64,000 nt of DNA from Nocardia shimofusensis NBRC 100134 (GTDB lineage Bacteria; Actinomycetota; Actinomycetes; Mycobacteriales; Mycobacteriaceae), in NCBI RefSeq assembly GCF_001613125.1, contig NZ_BDBT01000002.1:1-64000 (forward strand). Direction: 5' to 3'. This document shows positions 18,765 to 28,368 of the stretch, in pieces. Each line of letters begins with the position of its first letter. The first letter of the stretch is position 1. Made by a program: the position numbers and the translations under genes. The notes beneath the pieces are model-generated. The model was given only the letters and a program-made list of their open reading frames with translations, was not told where the DNA came from and made no database searches.

Positions 18765-19259
18765 ATGACCGAGACGAATGTGACCTGGCTGACCCAGGAA
18801 TCGCACGACAGGCTCAAGAGCGAGCTCGACGCGCTCATCGCCAACCGTCCGGTCATCGCCGCGGAGATCAACGAGCGTCGCGAAGAAGGCGACCTCAAGG
18901 AGAACGGCGGATACCACGCCGCGCGTGAGGAACAGGGCCAGCAGGAAGCTCGCATTCGCCAGCTGCAGGAGCTGCTGAACAACGCCAAGGTCGGCGTCGC
19001 GCCGACCAAGTCCGGCGTCGCGCTGCCCGGCTCGGTGGTCAAGGTCTACTACGACGGCGACGAGAGTGACACCGAGACCTTCCTCATCGCCACGCGCGAG
19101 GAGGGCCTCGGTCATTCCGACCTCGAGACCTATTCCCCGAACTCCCCGCTGGGCGGTGCCCTGATCGATGCCAAGGTCGGCGAGACTCGCGAGTACACGC
19201 TGCCCAACGGCAACATCATGAAGGTGACTCTGGTGAGCGCGGAGCCCTACCACGGCTGA
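18765..19259 (+). CDS. greA: transcription elongation factor GreA
   Basis: A 164-residue factor that enters the RNA polymerase secondary channel and promotes cleavage of backtracked transcripts. The N-terminal coiled coil carries the acidic tip [17 protein letters not shown] (Asp43, Glu46), and the C-terminal FKBP-like domain ends with [13 protein letters not shown]. The ATG at 18765 has AGGGAG eight bases upstream, so the longer open frame above it is leader. Gene order with DUF4307 before and metB after follows mycobacteria. A strong terminator follows. Confidence 0.97.
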   Translation: MTETNVTWLTQESHDRLKSELDALIANRPVIAAEINERREEGDLKENGGYHAAREEQGQQEARIRQLQELLNNAKVGVAPTKSGVALPGSVVKVYYDGDESDTETFLIATREEGLGHSDLETYSPNSPLGGALIDAKVGETREYTLPNGNIMKVTLVSAEPYHG

Positions 19260-19292
19260 CCGCGCCCCTCCCCCGAACCCGGCACAGACGCG

Positions 19293-19324
19293 AGCGGCCG
19301 CACTCGGATACGAGTGCGGCCGCT
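19293..19324. terminator. terminator between greA and metB
   Basis: A perfect 14-bp GC-rich stem (19293-19306 with 19311-19324) closes a GATA loop, between the convergent greA and metB stop codons. Confidence 0.85.
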
Positions 19325-19343
19325 TCGTCATGTGCACCGGCTC

Positions 19344-20489
19344 CTACTTCGCCAGCGCCTGCTCGATGTCGGCGAGCAGATCGCTGACATCTTCGATACC
19401 GACCGACAGCCGCACCAGATCCGCGGGCACCTCGAGCTGCGAACCCGCGGTCGAGGCGTGGGTCATCGCGCCCGGATGCTCGATCAGCGACTCCACACCG
19501 CCCAGCGATTCGGCCAGGGTGAAGATCTTCGTGCGCGAGCAGAAGTCGAGCGCCGCGTCCTTGCCGCCGTGCAGCCGCACCGAGATCATGCCGCCGAAGC
19601 GGCGCATCTGCTTGGCGGCGACACCGTGGCCGGGGTGCTCGACCAGGCCGGGGTAGATGACCTGGGAGATGGCCGGGTGCCGGGCGAGCAGTTCGGCGAC
19701 CGCCTCGGCGTTGTCGCAGTGCCGTTCCATCCGCACGGCCAGCGTCTTCGCGCCGCGCATGGTCAGGTAGGCGTCGAACGGGCCGGGCACCGCGCCCGCG
19801 CCGTTCTGCAGGAAGGCGAATGCCGCGTCGAGTTCGGGGTCGTCGGTGATCAGGGCGCCGCCGACCACGTCGGAATGCCCGCCCAGGTACTTGGTGGTCG
19901 AGTGCAGCACGATGTCGGCGCCGAGCAGCAGCGGCTGCTGCAGGTACGGGGTCGCGAAGGTGTTGTCGACCACCAGCTTCGCGCCCGCGGTGTGCGCGAC
20001 CTCGGCCAGCGCCGGGATGTCACCGATGTTGAGCAGCGGATTGGTCGGGGTCTCCACCCACACCAGCTTGGTGTTCGGCCGCACGGCCGCGCGGATGGCG
20101 TCGACGTCGGCGATGGGTGCGGGCGTGTGCTCGATGCCCCACTGGCTGAACACCTTGTCGATGAGACGGAAGGTGCCGCCGTAGGCATCGTCGGGGATGA
20201 CGAGGTGGTCGCCGGGGCGCAGGGTGGCGCGCAGCGCGCAGTCGGTGGCGGCCATGCCGGAGGCGAAGGCGCGACCGTGACGACCGGACTCGAGCGCGGC
20301 GAGGTTGGCCTCGAGCGCGCTGCGGGTGGGATTGCCGGTGCGGGCGTATTCGAATCCGCCGCGCATACCGCCCACGCCGTCCTGGGCGAAGGTCGAGCTC
20401 GCGTAGATCGGAACGTTCACCGCGCCGGTCTGGGGATCGGGGTCGAACCCGGCGTGCACGGCCCTGGTGGAGAATCCCAGCTCGCTCAT
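19344..20489 (-). CDS. metB: cystathionine gamma-synthase
   Basis: A 381-residue PLP enzyme of the Cys/Met metabolism family. The PLP-lysine motif HSTTKYLGGHSD puts Lys at residue 200, and VETPTNPLLNI and the C-terminal LSVGIEDVSDLLADIEQAL are conserved. It joins O-acyl-homoserine with cysteine (forward transsulfuration), or cleaves cystathionine if it acts as CGL; the two cannot be separated reliably by eye, and the neighbouring cbs gene would fit reverse transsulfuration. Length is normal. Confidence 0.93.
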   Translation of the reverse strand: MSELGFSTRAVHAGFDPDPQTGAVNVPIYASSTFAQDGVGGMRGGFEYARTGNPTRSALEANLAALESGRHGRAFASGMAATDCALRATLRPGDHLVIPDDAYGGTFRLIDKVFSQWGIEHTPAPIADVDAIRAAVRPNTKLVWVETPTNPLLNIGDIPALAEVAHTAGAKLVVDNTFATPYLQQPLLLGADIVLHSTTKYLGGHSDVVGGALITDDPELDAAFAFLQNGAGAVPGPFDAYLTMRGAKTLAVRMERHCDNAEAVAELLARHPAISQVIYPGLVEHPGHGVAAKQMRRFGGMISVRLHGGKDAALDFCSRTKIFTLAESLGGVESLIEHPGAMTHASTAGSQLEVPADLVRLSVGIEDVSDLLADIEQALAK

Positions 20490-20578
20490 AGACGACAGCG
20501 TAGAGGTCGCGTCTCGGCGGCTTTCCGCCGGAGGGGGTCCGTGACCTTACCGTGTCGGCGCGAGATGCGCGCCGGCAA

Positions 20579-20621
20579 CGACGAACGTCCGCCACGGATT
20601 CGCCGTGACGGACGTTCGTCG
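20579..20621. terminator. terminator downstream of cbs
   Basis: CGACGAACGTCCG (20579-20591) pairs perfectly with CGGACGTTCGTCG (20609-20621). An inner CACGG/CCGTG stem is separated by one mismatch, giving an extended hairpin 33 bp past the leftward cbs stop and ~90 bp before the metB start. Confidence 0.85.
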
Positions 20622-20653
20622 CGGGCCTCGCGCATCGCCTGGCCCAGGGAAGA

Positions 20654-22042
20654 TCAGTGCCCGATGGAGCCGGTGCTGAGGAAACCGAGCAGGTCGTGAC
20701 GGGTGATGACGCCCACCGGCTTGCCTTCCTCGACCACCATGAGCGCGTCGGTGTCCGAGAGCGCCTTGGTGGCCGCCGAGATGGGCTCACCCGAGCCGAT
20801 CAGCGGGAACGAGGGGCTCATGTGCTGGGCGACCGAGTCGGTGAGCTGGGCGCGACCCTCGAACACCGCCGAGAGCAGGTCGCGCTCGGTGACGCTGCCC
20901 GCCACCTCACCGGCCATGACCGGCGGTTCCGCGCCGACCACGGGCATCTGTGAGACGCCGTACTCGCGCAGGATCTCGATCGCGTCGCGCAGGGTCTCCG
21001 ACGGGTGGGTGTGCACCAGATCGGGCAGTTCACCGGACTTGCCGCGCAGCACATCACCGACCAGCGGCTCCGGGCTGCCGTCCAGGCGGGTGCGCAGGAA
21101 GCCGTAGGAACTCATCCACTGGTCGTTGAAGATCTTCGACAGGTAGCCGCGGCCGCCGTCGGGCAGCAATACGACCACCACCGCATCGGGATCGCGCCGG
21201 GCGACCTCGATGGCGGCCACCACGGCCATGCCGCAGGAGCCGCCGACCAGCAGGCCCTCCTCGCGAGCCAGCCTGCGGGTCATCTCGAAGGAGTCCGCGT
21301 CGGAGACCGCGATGATCTCGTCCGGGATGGACGGGTCGTAGGCCGAGGGCCAGAAATCCTCGCCGACGCCCTCGACCAGGTAGGGCCTGCCGGTGCCGCC
21401 GGAGTAGACCGACCCCTCCGGGTCGGCGCCGATGATCTTCACCTTGCCGCCGGAGACCTCCTTGAGGTAGCGGCCGGTGCCGGTGATGGTGCCGCCGGTA
21501 CCGACACCCGCGACGAAGTGGGTGATCTTGCCGTCGGTGTCGCGCCAGATCTCCGGGCCGGTGGTCTCGTAGTGGCTTTCCGGGCCGCCCGGGTTGGAGT
21601 ACTGATCGGGCTTCCACGCGCCGTCGATCTCGCGGACCAGGCGGTCGGAGACGCTGTAGTAGCTGTCCGGGTGATCCGGCGGGACGGCGGTCGGGCAGAC
21701 CACCACTTCGGCGCCGTAGGCGCGCAGCACGTTGCGCTTGTCCTCGGACACCTTGTCGGGGCAGACGAACACGCACTTGTAGCCGCGCTGCTGGGCGACC
21801 AGGGCCAGACCGACGCCGGTGTTGCCGGAGGTCGGCTCGACGATGGTGCCGCCCTCTTTCAACTCGCCGGACTTCTCGGCGGCCTCGATCATCTTGACCG
21901 CGATCCGGTCCTTGGAACTACCGCCCGGATTGAGGTATTCGATCTTGGCGGCGACCAGTCCCGCGTCCGGTCCGACGACGGAGTTCAGCCGGACGAGGGG
22001 CGTATTGCCGATGAGGTCGACTACGTGGTCCGCGATGCGCAT
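20654..22042 (-). CDS. cbs: cystathionine beta-synthase with two CBS modules
   Basis: A 462-residue protein: an N-terminal fold type II PLP domain (Lys44 in NPGGSSKDRIA; SGNTGVGLA and GTGGTITG phosphate loops) and a C-terminal pair of CBS modules (~340-455; VTERDLLSAVF and VITRHDLLGFL). It condenses serine with homocysteine to cystathionine. There is no N-terminal heme segment, as in other bacterial members. The CBS pair suggests control by S-adenosylmethionine or an adenine nucleotide. It is co-directional with metB but separated by a terminator, so the two are probably separate units. GGAG lies three bases before the ATG. Confidence 0.94.
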   Translation of the reverse strand: MRIADHVVDLIGNTPLVRLNSVVGPDAGLVAAKIEYLNPGGSSKDRIAVKMIEAAEKSGELKEGGTIVEPTSGNTGVGLALVAQQRGYKCVFVCPDKVSEDKRNVLRAYGAEVVVCPTAVPPDHPDSYYSVSDRLVREIDGAWKPDQYSNPGGPESHYETTGPEIWRDTDGKITHFVAGVGTGGTITGTGRYLKEVSGGKVKIIGADPEGSVYSGGTGRPYLVEGVGEDFWPSAYDPSIPDEIIAVSDADSFEMTRRLAREEGLLVGGSCGMAVVAAIEVARRDPDAVVVVLLPDGGRGYLSKIFNDQWMSSYGFLRTRLDGSPEPLVGDVLRGKSGELPDLVHTHPSETLRDAIEILREYGVSQMPVVGAEPPVMAGEVAGSVTERDLLSAVFEGRAQLTDSVAQHMSPSFPLIGSGEPISAATKALSDTDALMVVEEGKPVGVITRHDLLGFLSTGSIGH

Positions 22043-22115
22043 AGCTCCATCGTTGCAGAAGCACCCTGTGTGAGTTCGCGCACGTCACCTCTTTCGCGCC
22101 CTAGGATCGGCAGGC

Positions 22116-22577
22116 ATGAGGCAGACCCACTTCCGCCGGGTCGCCGCGGTACTCGCCGCAGTCGCGGCGACCGTGGTGGCCGGATCGAGCGCCCAGGCGC
22201 AGGCCGACACCGTGAGATTCCCGCAGGTACCGACCATGGCCAGGGGCGGGCTGTGCTGGACTTCCCTGCAGACCTGGGCCGACACCGGCCCCGACTGGCC
22301 GGGCCGCGCGGTGTTGAACATGCAGGCGGAACCGGTCGCCGGCGTCGGGTCCGGTCTCTACCCGTTCGCCCCGCTGTGCGAGGTCCGCGCCACGATGACC
22401 TGGCGCAATCTCGACACCGGCGCGACGGGGGTGTTCGACAACATCGTGGTCACCGGCATCTACGGCAGCATCCTGTACTCACTGTTCCAGGACACCGGCC
22501 CCGGCCGCGTCGTGGTCACCGTGACCACCGACGCGCCGAGCGTGCCCGCCAAGGGCTTGTTCACCGTCCCCTCCTGA
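22116..22577 (+). CDS. secreted hypothetical protein
   Basis: A 153-residue protein with a clear Sec signal peptide (basic MRQTHFRR, Ala/Val core, AQAQA cleavage region near residue 30). The mature part is beta-rich with two Cys (GLCWTS and PLCEVRA) that may form a disulphide. It is divergent from cbs with a 73-bp gap. Similar short secreted proteins are common in Nocardia and mycobacteria, and no function is known. The 288 bp after it contain a direct repeat TCCGCCGACGGCT x2 and the thiolase promoter region, but no gene. Confidence 0.7.
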   Translation: MRQTHFRRVAAVLAAVAATVVAGSSAQAQADTVRFPQVPTMARGGLCWTSLQTWADTGPDWPGRAVLNMQAEPVAGVGSGLYPFAPLCEVRATMTWRNLDTGATGVFDNIVVTGIYGSILYSLFQDTGPGRVVVTVTTDAPSVPAKGLFTVPS

Positions 22578-22865
22578 GCCGTTCCCTCGGCACGGCTCGC
22601 GCCCGACCGGATGTTCTCCGCCGACGGCTTCCCCCTCCGCCGACGGCTACCAGCTCGCTGCAGACGGATCCGAACAAGTGAATCCGCATTCCGGGCGGAC
22701 CGCGCCGAGGGGAGACAGCGGGGCTTCCCGCTGAGTGGAATCGAGAGCCCACCGGATGTTCTCCCACGGACGGATGCGACGTAGATTCGAAGTGATCCGT
22801 ACCCGCGAGTAGCGCACGATCAGGTCGGCGACCACCGTGCGCGCTCCGAGACATAAGGAGTCCTC

Positions 22866-24086
22866 ATGCCCGAGGCCGTCATCGTTTCGTACGCACGCTC
22901 CCCCATCGGCCGCGCAGGCAAGGGTTCGCTGGTGAGCATGCGGCCGGACGACCTCGCCGCGCAGATGGTCCGCGCCGCGCTGGACAAGGTCCCCGCGCTC
23001 GACCCGACCCAGATCGACGATCTGATGCTCGGCTGCGGCCAGCCCGGCGGCGAGGCCGGCTTCAACATGGCCAAGGTCGTGGCCACCCACCTCGGCTACG
23101 ACTTCCTGCCCGGCGTCACCCTCAACCGGTACTGCTCGTCGTCGCTGCAGACCACCCGCATGGCGCTGCACGCCATCAAGGCCGGTGAGGGCGAGGTGTT
23201 CATCTCCGCGGGCGTGGAGACCGTCTCGCGCTTCCCGAAGGGCACCTCCGACGGCTGGCCCGACTCCCACAACGCCGCCTTCGCCGAGGCCGAGGCCCGC
23301 ACCGTGCAGCGTGCCGAAGCCGGTTCCGACGCCTGGACCGACCCGCGCGAGAAGGGCGAGCTGCCCGACATCTACATCGCGATGGGCCAGACCGCCGAGA
23401 ATGTCGCCCAGCTCACCGGCATCTCGCGCGAGGACCAGGACCACTGGGGCGTGCGGTCGCAGAACCGCGCCGAGGAAGCCATCGAGTCCGGCTTCTTCGA
23501 GCGGGAGATCACCCCGGTGACCCTGCCGGACGGCACCGTCGTCTCCACCGACGACGGCCCGCGCGCGGGCACCACCTACGAGAAGATCTCGCAGCTCAAG
23601 CCGGTCTTCCGCCCGGACGGCACGGTCACCGCGGGCAACGCCTGTCCGCTCAACGACGGCGCCGCCGCCCTGGTGATCATGAGCGACACCAAGGCCAAGG
23701 AGCTGGGACTGACCCCGCTGGCCCGCGTGGTGTCGACCGGCGTGTCCGGCCTCTCGCCGGAGATCATGGGTCTGGGCCCGATCGAGGCGGTCCGCAAGGC
23801 GCTGAAGATCGCGGGCAAGACGGTCTCCGACATCGACCTGTTCGAGATCAACGAGGCCTTCGCGGTGCAGGTGCTCGGCTCGGCGCGCGAGCTGAAGATC
23901 GACGAGGACAAGCTCAACGTCTCCGGCGGCGCGATCGCGCTGGGCCACCCGTTCGGCATGACCGGCGCCCGCATCACCGCGACGCTGATCAACAACCTGC
24001 AGACCCACGACAAGCAGTTCGGCGTCGAGACCATGTGCGTCGGCGGCGGTCAGGGCATGGCGATGGTGCTCGAGCGCCTCAGCTGA
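22866..24086 (+). CDS. acetyl-CoA acyltransferase (thiolase, FadA type)
   Basis: A 406-residue thiolase that cleaves 3-ketoacyl-CoA, or condenses acetyl-CoA, in fatty acid metabolism. The nucleophile Cys90 sits in LNRYCSSSLQT; the catalytic His is in ALGHPFGMTGAR; the proton-relay Cys is in ETMCVGGGQGMAM; and EINEAFAVQ is present. AAGGAG is six bases before the ATG. The position after cbs corresponds to fadA3 (Rv1074c). No multifunctional FadB partner is adjacent. Confidence 0.94.
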   Translation: MPEAVIVSYARSPIGRAGKGSLVSMRPDDLAAQMVRAALDKVPALDPTQIDDLMLGCGQPGGEAGFNMAKVVATHLGYDFLPGVTLNRYCSSSLQTTRMALHAIKAGEGEVFISAGVETVSRFPKGTSDGWPDSHNAAFAEAEARTVQRAEAGSDAWTDPREKGELPDIYIAMGQTAENVAQLTGISREDQDHWGVRSQNRAEEAIESGFFEREITPVTLPDGTVVSTDDGPRAGTTYEKISQLKPVFRPDGTVTAGNACPLNDGAAALVIMSDTKAKELGLTPLARVVSTGVSGLSPEIMGLGPIEAVRKALKIAGKTVSDIDLFEINEAFAVQVLGSARELKIDEDKLNVSGGAIALGHPFGMTGARITATLINNLQTHDKQFGVETMCVGGGQGMAMVLERLS

Positions 24087-24119
24087 TCGGCGGACGAGCA
24101 CCCACCGGGTGAACGACGA

Positions 24120-24151
24120 GGGCGGCCGCCGGAGATCTCCGGCGGCCGCCC
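24120..24151. terminator. palindromic terminator after the thiolase
   Basis: A 32-bp perfect palindrome (centre AGATCT at 24133-24138; arms GGGCGGCCGCCGG) between the convergent thiolase and BI-1 genes, followed by CTTTCCTG. It can serve both directions. Confidence 0.8.
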
Positions 24152-24172
24152 TTTCCTGTCGGGTGGAAGCTA

Positions 24173-25042
24173 CTAGTCGTTCTGGAAGTAGCTCAGCAGA
24201 CGCAGGATCTCGACGTACAGCCACACCAGGGTGACGGTCAGGCCAAGCGCCACACCCCAGGCCGCCTTGGACGGCGCGCCCGCGCGGATCAGCTGGTCGG
24301 CGGCGTCGAAGTCGAGCAGGAAGCTGAACGCGGCGATGGCGATGCAGACCAGGCTGAACACGATCGCCAGCGTGCCGCCGTCCCGCAGGCCGAAACCGCC
24401 GTCGGTGAAGAAGCTCGCCACCAGGTTGCCCAGCATGAGCACCACGACACCGATCATGGCGCCGACGATCATGCGGGTGAAGCGCGGGGTGACCCGGATC
24501 GCGCCGGTCTTGTAGACCACGAGCATGCCGGCGAACACGCCGAAGGTGCCCAGCACCGCCTGCCCGATCAGCGCGCTACCGCCCGCGCCGCCGAACTCGA
24601 CGCCGGTGAACATCAGCGACAGCGCGCCGAGGAACAGACCTTCGGCCACCGCGTAGGACAGCACGATCGCCGGGTTGTCCATCTTGTTGCCGAAGCTCGC
24701 GACGAGCACCAGCACCAGGCCCACCAGGCCGCCGCCGATGACGAACAACGGCGCCAGACCGGAGTTGGCCGAGCTCAGCGCGAAGGACAGGATCGCCGAC
24801 AGCGCGAGTACACCGAGCGTGATGCCGGTCTTGGTCACCACGTCGTCGATGGTCATCGACCTGGTGGCGGGGACCTGCTGGTACGGCTGTTGCACGGGCC
24901 GGCCGTACTGATCGGTGTACTGGTTGCCGAACTGCTGCCCGAACTGCCCGGCACCCGCCACACCCGAACCGAAGTTGGCGTATCCGCCCGTCTGCTCTTG
25001 CTTCGGGAGGTTCTTGAAGATCGGATTGCTAGTACTGCGCAC
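24173..25042 (-). CDS. Bax inhibitor-1 / YccA-family membrane protein
   Basis: A 289-residue protein with a ~70-residue Gln/Gly/Tyr-rich cytoplasmic head (GNQYTDQYGRPVQQPYQQ) and seven hydrophobic spans. The BI-1 signature is visible (GALSLMFTG; LLDFDAADQLIRAGAPSKAAWGVALGLTVTLVWLYVEILRLL, given here in parts), including the Asp residues of the C-terminal pore. The GTG at 25042 is preferred because AAAGG precedes it; the frame upstream to 25102 has no ribosome site. Members are proposed calcium leak channels or stress-tolerance proteins; the bacterial role is unsettled. Confidence 0.85.
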   Translation of the reverse strand: MRSTSNPIFKNLPKQEQTGGYANFGSGVAGAGQFGQQFGNQYTDQYGRPVQQPYQQVPATRSMTIDDVVTKTGITLGVLALSAILSFALSSANSGLAPLFVIGGGLVGLVLVLVASFGNKMDNPAIVLSYAVAEGLFLGALSLMFTGVEFGGAGGSALIGQAVLGTFGVFAGMLVVYKTGAIRVTPRFTRMIVGAMIGVVVLMLGNLVASFFTDGGFGLRDGGTLAIVFSLVCIAIAAFSFLLDFDAADQLIRAGAPSKAAWGVALGLTVTLVWLYVEILRLLSYFQND

Positions 25043-25173
25043 CGTGAGTGCCTTTCTGGAGTCGTTGCGACTGTCGTGTCGAGCCTGACGCTCGATCTCC
25101 ATCTATTGCCCTGTTCAACGTAGGACTCCGCCGAGTAGTTCCGCGGAACCCAACGAGGCAGACAATTCGGACT

Positions 25174-26325
25174 CTACCGGGGGCGTGCGTCGTGCAGCCC
25201 ACGCACCGACCGGGTGACGGTGAACTTCTTGTTCCGCCCGACCACATCGGTGTGCCCGACCATCCGCTCCACCACGCCCTGGTAATTCAGGTGCGTGTTG
25301 TACACGGTCCACAATTCTCCGCCCGGACGCAGGACGCGACCTGTTTCGCAGAACATCTTGATCGCGGATCCGGTGTGCACCGCCGCGCCGACGTGGAACG
25401 GCGGATTGCAGACCACCAGATCGGCGCTGTTGTCCGGCAGCGAGGACATCGCGTCGTCGCGCAGCACACTCACCCGGTCGGCGACCCCGTTGGCGGCCGC
25501 GGTCGCCGCGGCCGAGGCGACCGCGGCGGCGGACTGGTCGGTGCCGACCACCCGGATGCCCGGCCGCGAGCGCGCCAGCGCCACCGCGAGGATCCCGGTG
25601 CCGCAGCCGAGATCGATGGCCTCGCGGGCGTCGGGCTTCATGAGCTTGAGGTGATCGAGCAGGAAACGGGTGCCGATGTCGAGGCGGGCGCCGGAGAAGG
25701 CGGCACCGTGCGCGATCACATCGAGATCGAGTTCGTCCAGATGTTCACGGACCGGGAACCGCGGCTCGCCCACCGGTTTGGGGCCGCGCACGGTCAGCGT
25801 CCTGGACTTCTGCCTGCCCCGGCTGGCGGTGACCTCGGAGAAGGATTGGGCCAGCACATCGTTCATGGTCTTGGTCAGGTATTTGTCGCGCCCGCCCGCG
25901 ATCACCAGCACCTCCGGATCGGCGTGGCGAGCGATGGCCTCGGCGATCTCGGCGAGCCCGGACAGCGCGCGCGGCAGCCGCATCAGCACCACCCGCACGC
26001 CGTCGAGCAGTTCGCCGGTGAGCGGGTGAGCGGTGTAGCGGTCGGCCAGCCCGAGGGTGCGGGCGTTGCCCGCCAGCGCCAGTTCACCGGTGAGCAGATC
26101 CTGATGGACCCGCACCGCGCGCAGGTCGTGGCGCGCGATCACGCCCAGGGTGAGCGCGCCGTAGGCGTCGCCGATCACCGCGACACGCCCGTCCTCCGAC
26201 GCATCGACGATCTCGGCGGCGGCATCCAGGATCAGCCGGTCGGCGGCGTCGACGGCAAAGAGGTTGAGCGCCTCCACGTCCGGATAACGGCGCAGGCGGG
26301 CGAGAATGTCCTCGACATCGTGCAC
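25174..26325 (-). CDS. RlmG/RsmC-like rRNA guanine methyltransferase
   Basis: A 383-residue protein with an N-terminal degenerate methyltransferase half and a C-terminal catalytic MTS domain. SAM motif I is DLGCGTGILAVALA and the N-methyl catalytic motif is VVCNPPFHVGA. The two-domain layout and length match RlmG (23S G1835) and RsmC (16S G1207); which base it modifies cannot be told. The frame is open to 26586, but the start is put at the GTG at 26325 (VHDVEDILARL), which gives the family length and leaves 73 bp to the divergent lipoprotein gene. The ribosome site is weak. Confidence 0.85.
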   Translation of the reverse strand: MHDVEDILARLRRYPDVEALNLFAVDAADRLILDAAAEIVDASEDGRVAVIGDAYGALTLGVIARHDLRAVRVHQDLLTGELALAGNARTLGLADRYTAHPLTGELLDGVRVVLMRLPRALSGLAEIAEAIARHADPEVLVIAGGRDKYLTKTMNDVLAQSFSEVTASRGRQKSRTLTVRGPKPVGEPRFPVREHLDELDLDVIAHGAAFSGARLDIGTRFLLDHLKLMKPDAREAIDLGCGTGILAVALARSRPGIRVVGTDQSAAAVASAAATAAANGVADRVSVLRDDAMSSLPDNSADLVVCNPPFHVGAAVHTGSAIKMFCETGRVLRPGGELWTVYNTHLNYQGVVERMVGHTDVVGRNKKFTVTRSVRGLHDARPR

Positions 26326-26398
26326 ACCGTCAAGTGTGCTCGATCGTTGCCGCCCGATATCGACCGCCCCCGGGCCGCGGCGCACTACCATCGGCCCC

Positions 26399-27010
26399 AT
26401 GGGTAACAAGACGGCGGTCCTGGTGACGGTGGCGACGGCGGCCCTGGCCTGCGGAGTGCTGACCGGTTGCGACGACGCCCGCCCCGACGCCGGGCCGAGG
26501 ACCTCCGCGACATCGGCCGCCGCCTCCACGACCACCGCCGTGGCGCCGCTGCGCGAGGCCCCCGTGCCCGTCGACGCGAACCCCAAGCGCGCCGAGCCGT
26601 CCTCCGAAGCCCGTCTGACCGTCTCGGGCGTCCGTATCGGCAGCCACGACGGGTTCGATCGGGTCGTCTACGACCTCGGCGGCTCGGGAACACCCGGCTG
26701 GCTCGTCGAATACACCGATCGAGCGGTGCAGGACGGTAGCGGGCGCGAACTCGACGTGGCGGGCGACTCCGTACTCGAGGTGAGGATCACCGGATCGGCC
26801 TACCCGTTCGACTCCGGGGTGAGCCCCTACTCGGGCCCCGATCCGGTTACCGATCCGGCGGTTCCCGGCATCGTGGGCGTCTCCAGCCCGCTCGTGTTCG
26901 AAGGCATCAGCCAGTCGTTCATCGGCGTGACCGGCGAACGGCCCGCTTTCTCGGTCACCGCGCTGAGCAATCCCACCCGTCTGGTCGTCGACATCGCCAC
27001 CGCGGGCTGA
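26399..27010 (+). CDS. AMIN-like domain lipoprotein
   Basis: A 203-residue lipoprotein: signal peptide with lipobox VLTGC, a Thr/Ala/Ser-rich linker, then a beta-rich domain with VRIGSHDGFDRVVYDL and FSVTALSNPTRLVVDIA, the pattern of AMIN-like domains seen in actinobacterial envelope proteins. The related AMIN fold targets periplasmic complexes. Probably anchored on the outer face of the membrane; partner unknown. It is divergent from the methyltransferase gene. Confidence 0.8.
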   Translation: MGNKTAVLVTVATAALACGVLTGCDDARPDAGPRTSATSAAASTTTAVAPLREAPVPVDANPKRAEPSSEARLTVSGVRIGSHDGFDRVVYDLGGSGTPGWLVEYTDRAVQDGSGRELDVAGDSVLEVRITGSAYPFDSGVSPYSGPDPVTDPAVPGIVGVSSPLVFEGISQSFIGVTGERPAFSVTALSNPTRLVVDIATAG

Positions 27011-27150
27011 GCCGCGCGCCTTCGATATCGGTTCGGTGATCGGTTCTGCCACCTATACCTGCCGAGCCGCCCCGGTGCGAGTACTTTCGGAAGGTCCGGC
27101 GCCGCACCGGATCCCTGACGGGGGAGAACGAACAGAAGGGCGGATCGGAC

Positions 27151-27684
27151 ATGCGACGTCTCGAACGCATGGGCTTGGTCGCGACGGTGATGTCCACCGT
27201 GAGCGGGTTGGCGCTCATCGGAGCCTGCTCCAACCAGATCTCGGGCAGGGCCGACGCGGATCCGTCCGAAGTGGCCGCCTACGTCTCCGAGGTGGCGGCG
27301 TCGTCGGCGGCAGCGTCCTCGTCGCGAGCGGCCGCCATCGAGCGGGCCGCGAGCACCGCCTGTGACACCTTCGCCGAGAACAACGAGACCGCGGTGGACA
27401 CCTTCAACGTCTACATCGAGGCCAGCAACAACAACGCGCCCGACCAGGAAGCCAAGGCGAACGCCGCGGTGACCCAGCTGCGCGCGGGCGCCAGCGCGGT
27501 CGAGGCCAAGATCACCCGCGACGTGCCCGCCGCCGTCGCCGACCCGCTGCGCGCCTACAGCGACGACACCAACGCCCTGGCCGACACCCTCGAGCGCCGC
27601 GCCGACGTCGACACCCTCAACGCCGCCATCGACAAGTTCAACGCCACCAAGGACGGCGCCCGCGACGCCTGCCGCGCGTACTGA
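27151..27684 (+). CDS. helical lipoprotein of unknown function
   Basis: A 177-residue lipoprotein with lipobox LIGAC at about residues 22-26. The mature part is almost entirely helical and Ala/Asp/Glu-rich, with long heptad-like stretches (VAAYVSEVAASSAAASSSRAA; TLERRADVDTLNAAIDKFNA) and two Cys (TACDTF and DACRAY). Nocardia and mycobacteria carry many such single-domain lipoproteins. It follows the AMIN-like gene by 140 bp on the same strand. No enzymatic motif is visible. Confidence 0.75.
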   Translation: MRRLERMGLVATVMSTVSGLALIGACSNQISGRADADPSEVAAYVSEVAASSAAASSSRAAAIERAASTACDTFAENNETAVDTFNVYIEASNNNAPDQEAKANAAVTQLRAGASAVEAKITRDVPAAVADPLRAYSDDTNALADTLERRADVDTLNAAIDKFNATKDGARDACRAY

Positions 27685-27700
27685 GCCCGCTGCGCGGCGC

Positions 27701-28162
27701 TCACCAGCTCAGCGCTCGCGACCGCTCACGCAGGTCGAAACGCCGTGCCGCGGCGAGCAATTCGGTGACGAACGGCGCGGGCTGGGGAAGCTGGTAACCA
27801 GGCGGCCACAGCCAGCGCCGCTCGTCTCCAGGGGCCGCGCTCGCCTCGCTCAGCACCGGCAGGGTGACCTCTTCGTCCCTGGCGAGGATGCGCGCGCCCG
27901 CGTCGGCGAGCAGCACGTGGTGGGCGGGGGCGACGACCGGCGGCCCGTCGAGCAGGAAGAACCAGCGACCCGCGCTCGGGTCGGTGAACACCGGTCCGGC
28001 GAGCTGCTCGGGCTGTAGCTGATTCTGCACGACCGCGCCGAGCGCATCGGGCAGTGCGACCACCCCTATCGCGCCCACCCGCAGCATCACCTGGCGTCCC
28101 GACGAGGAAACCGGGAATCCGTAGGTATCCCGATAGGTCAGGTAGCTGTGCCGCACCGCCAT
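27701..28162 (-). CDS. hypothetical protein (153 aa)
   Basis: A 153-residue soluble protein with no signal or span. Visible features are GRWFFLLDGPP and ERRWLWPPGYQLPQPAPFV, a spacing reminiscent of the short N-terminal piece of actinobacterial primase-polymerase-like proteins, but the similarity is too weak to assign. It is convergent with the helical lipoprotein gene (16-bp gap). The 206 bp upstream form the shared promoter region with the next plus-strand gene. Confidence 0.6.
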   Translation of the reverse strand: MAVRHSYLTYRDTYGFPVSSSGRQVMLRVGAIGVVALPDALGAVVQNQLQPEQLAGPVFTDPSAGRWFFLLDGPPVVAPAHHVLLADAGARILARDEEVTLPVLSEASAAPGDERRWLWPPGYQLPQPAPFVTELLAAARRFDLRERSRALSW

Positions 28163-28368
28163 CGAAGTCCGCCTTCACATTCGCTCGTGACCGGAGAGTG
28201 ACCCGTAACACATACACGGGTTCCGACTCGATCGTGACCGGATCGGCGCCGCAGGACAACAGGTTGTCCCATCAATGGGACGATCACCAGCGAACCTGCG
28301 CGGGGGCGGGGACCCGGCACAACTCCCCGAGGCCGATTGACCCTTCCGAACGGGGGTACGCGCCATGC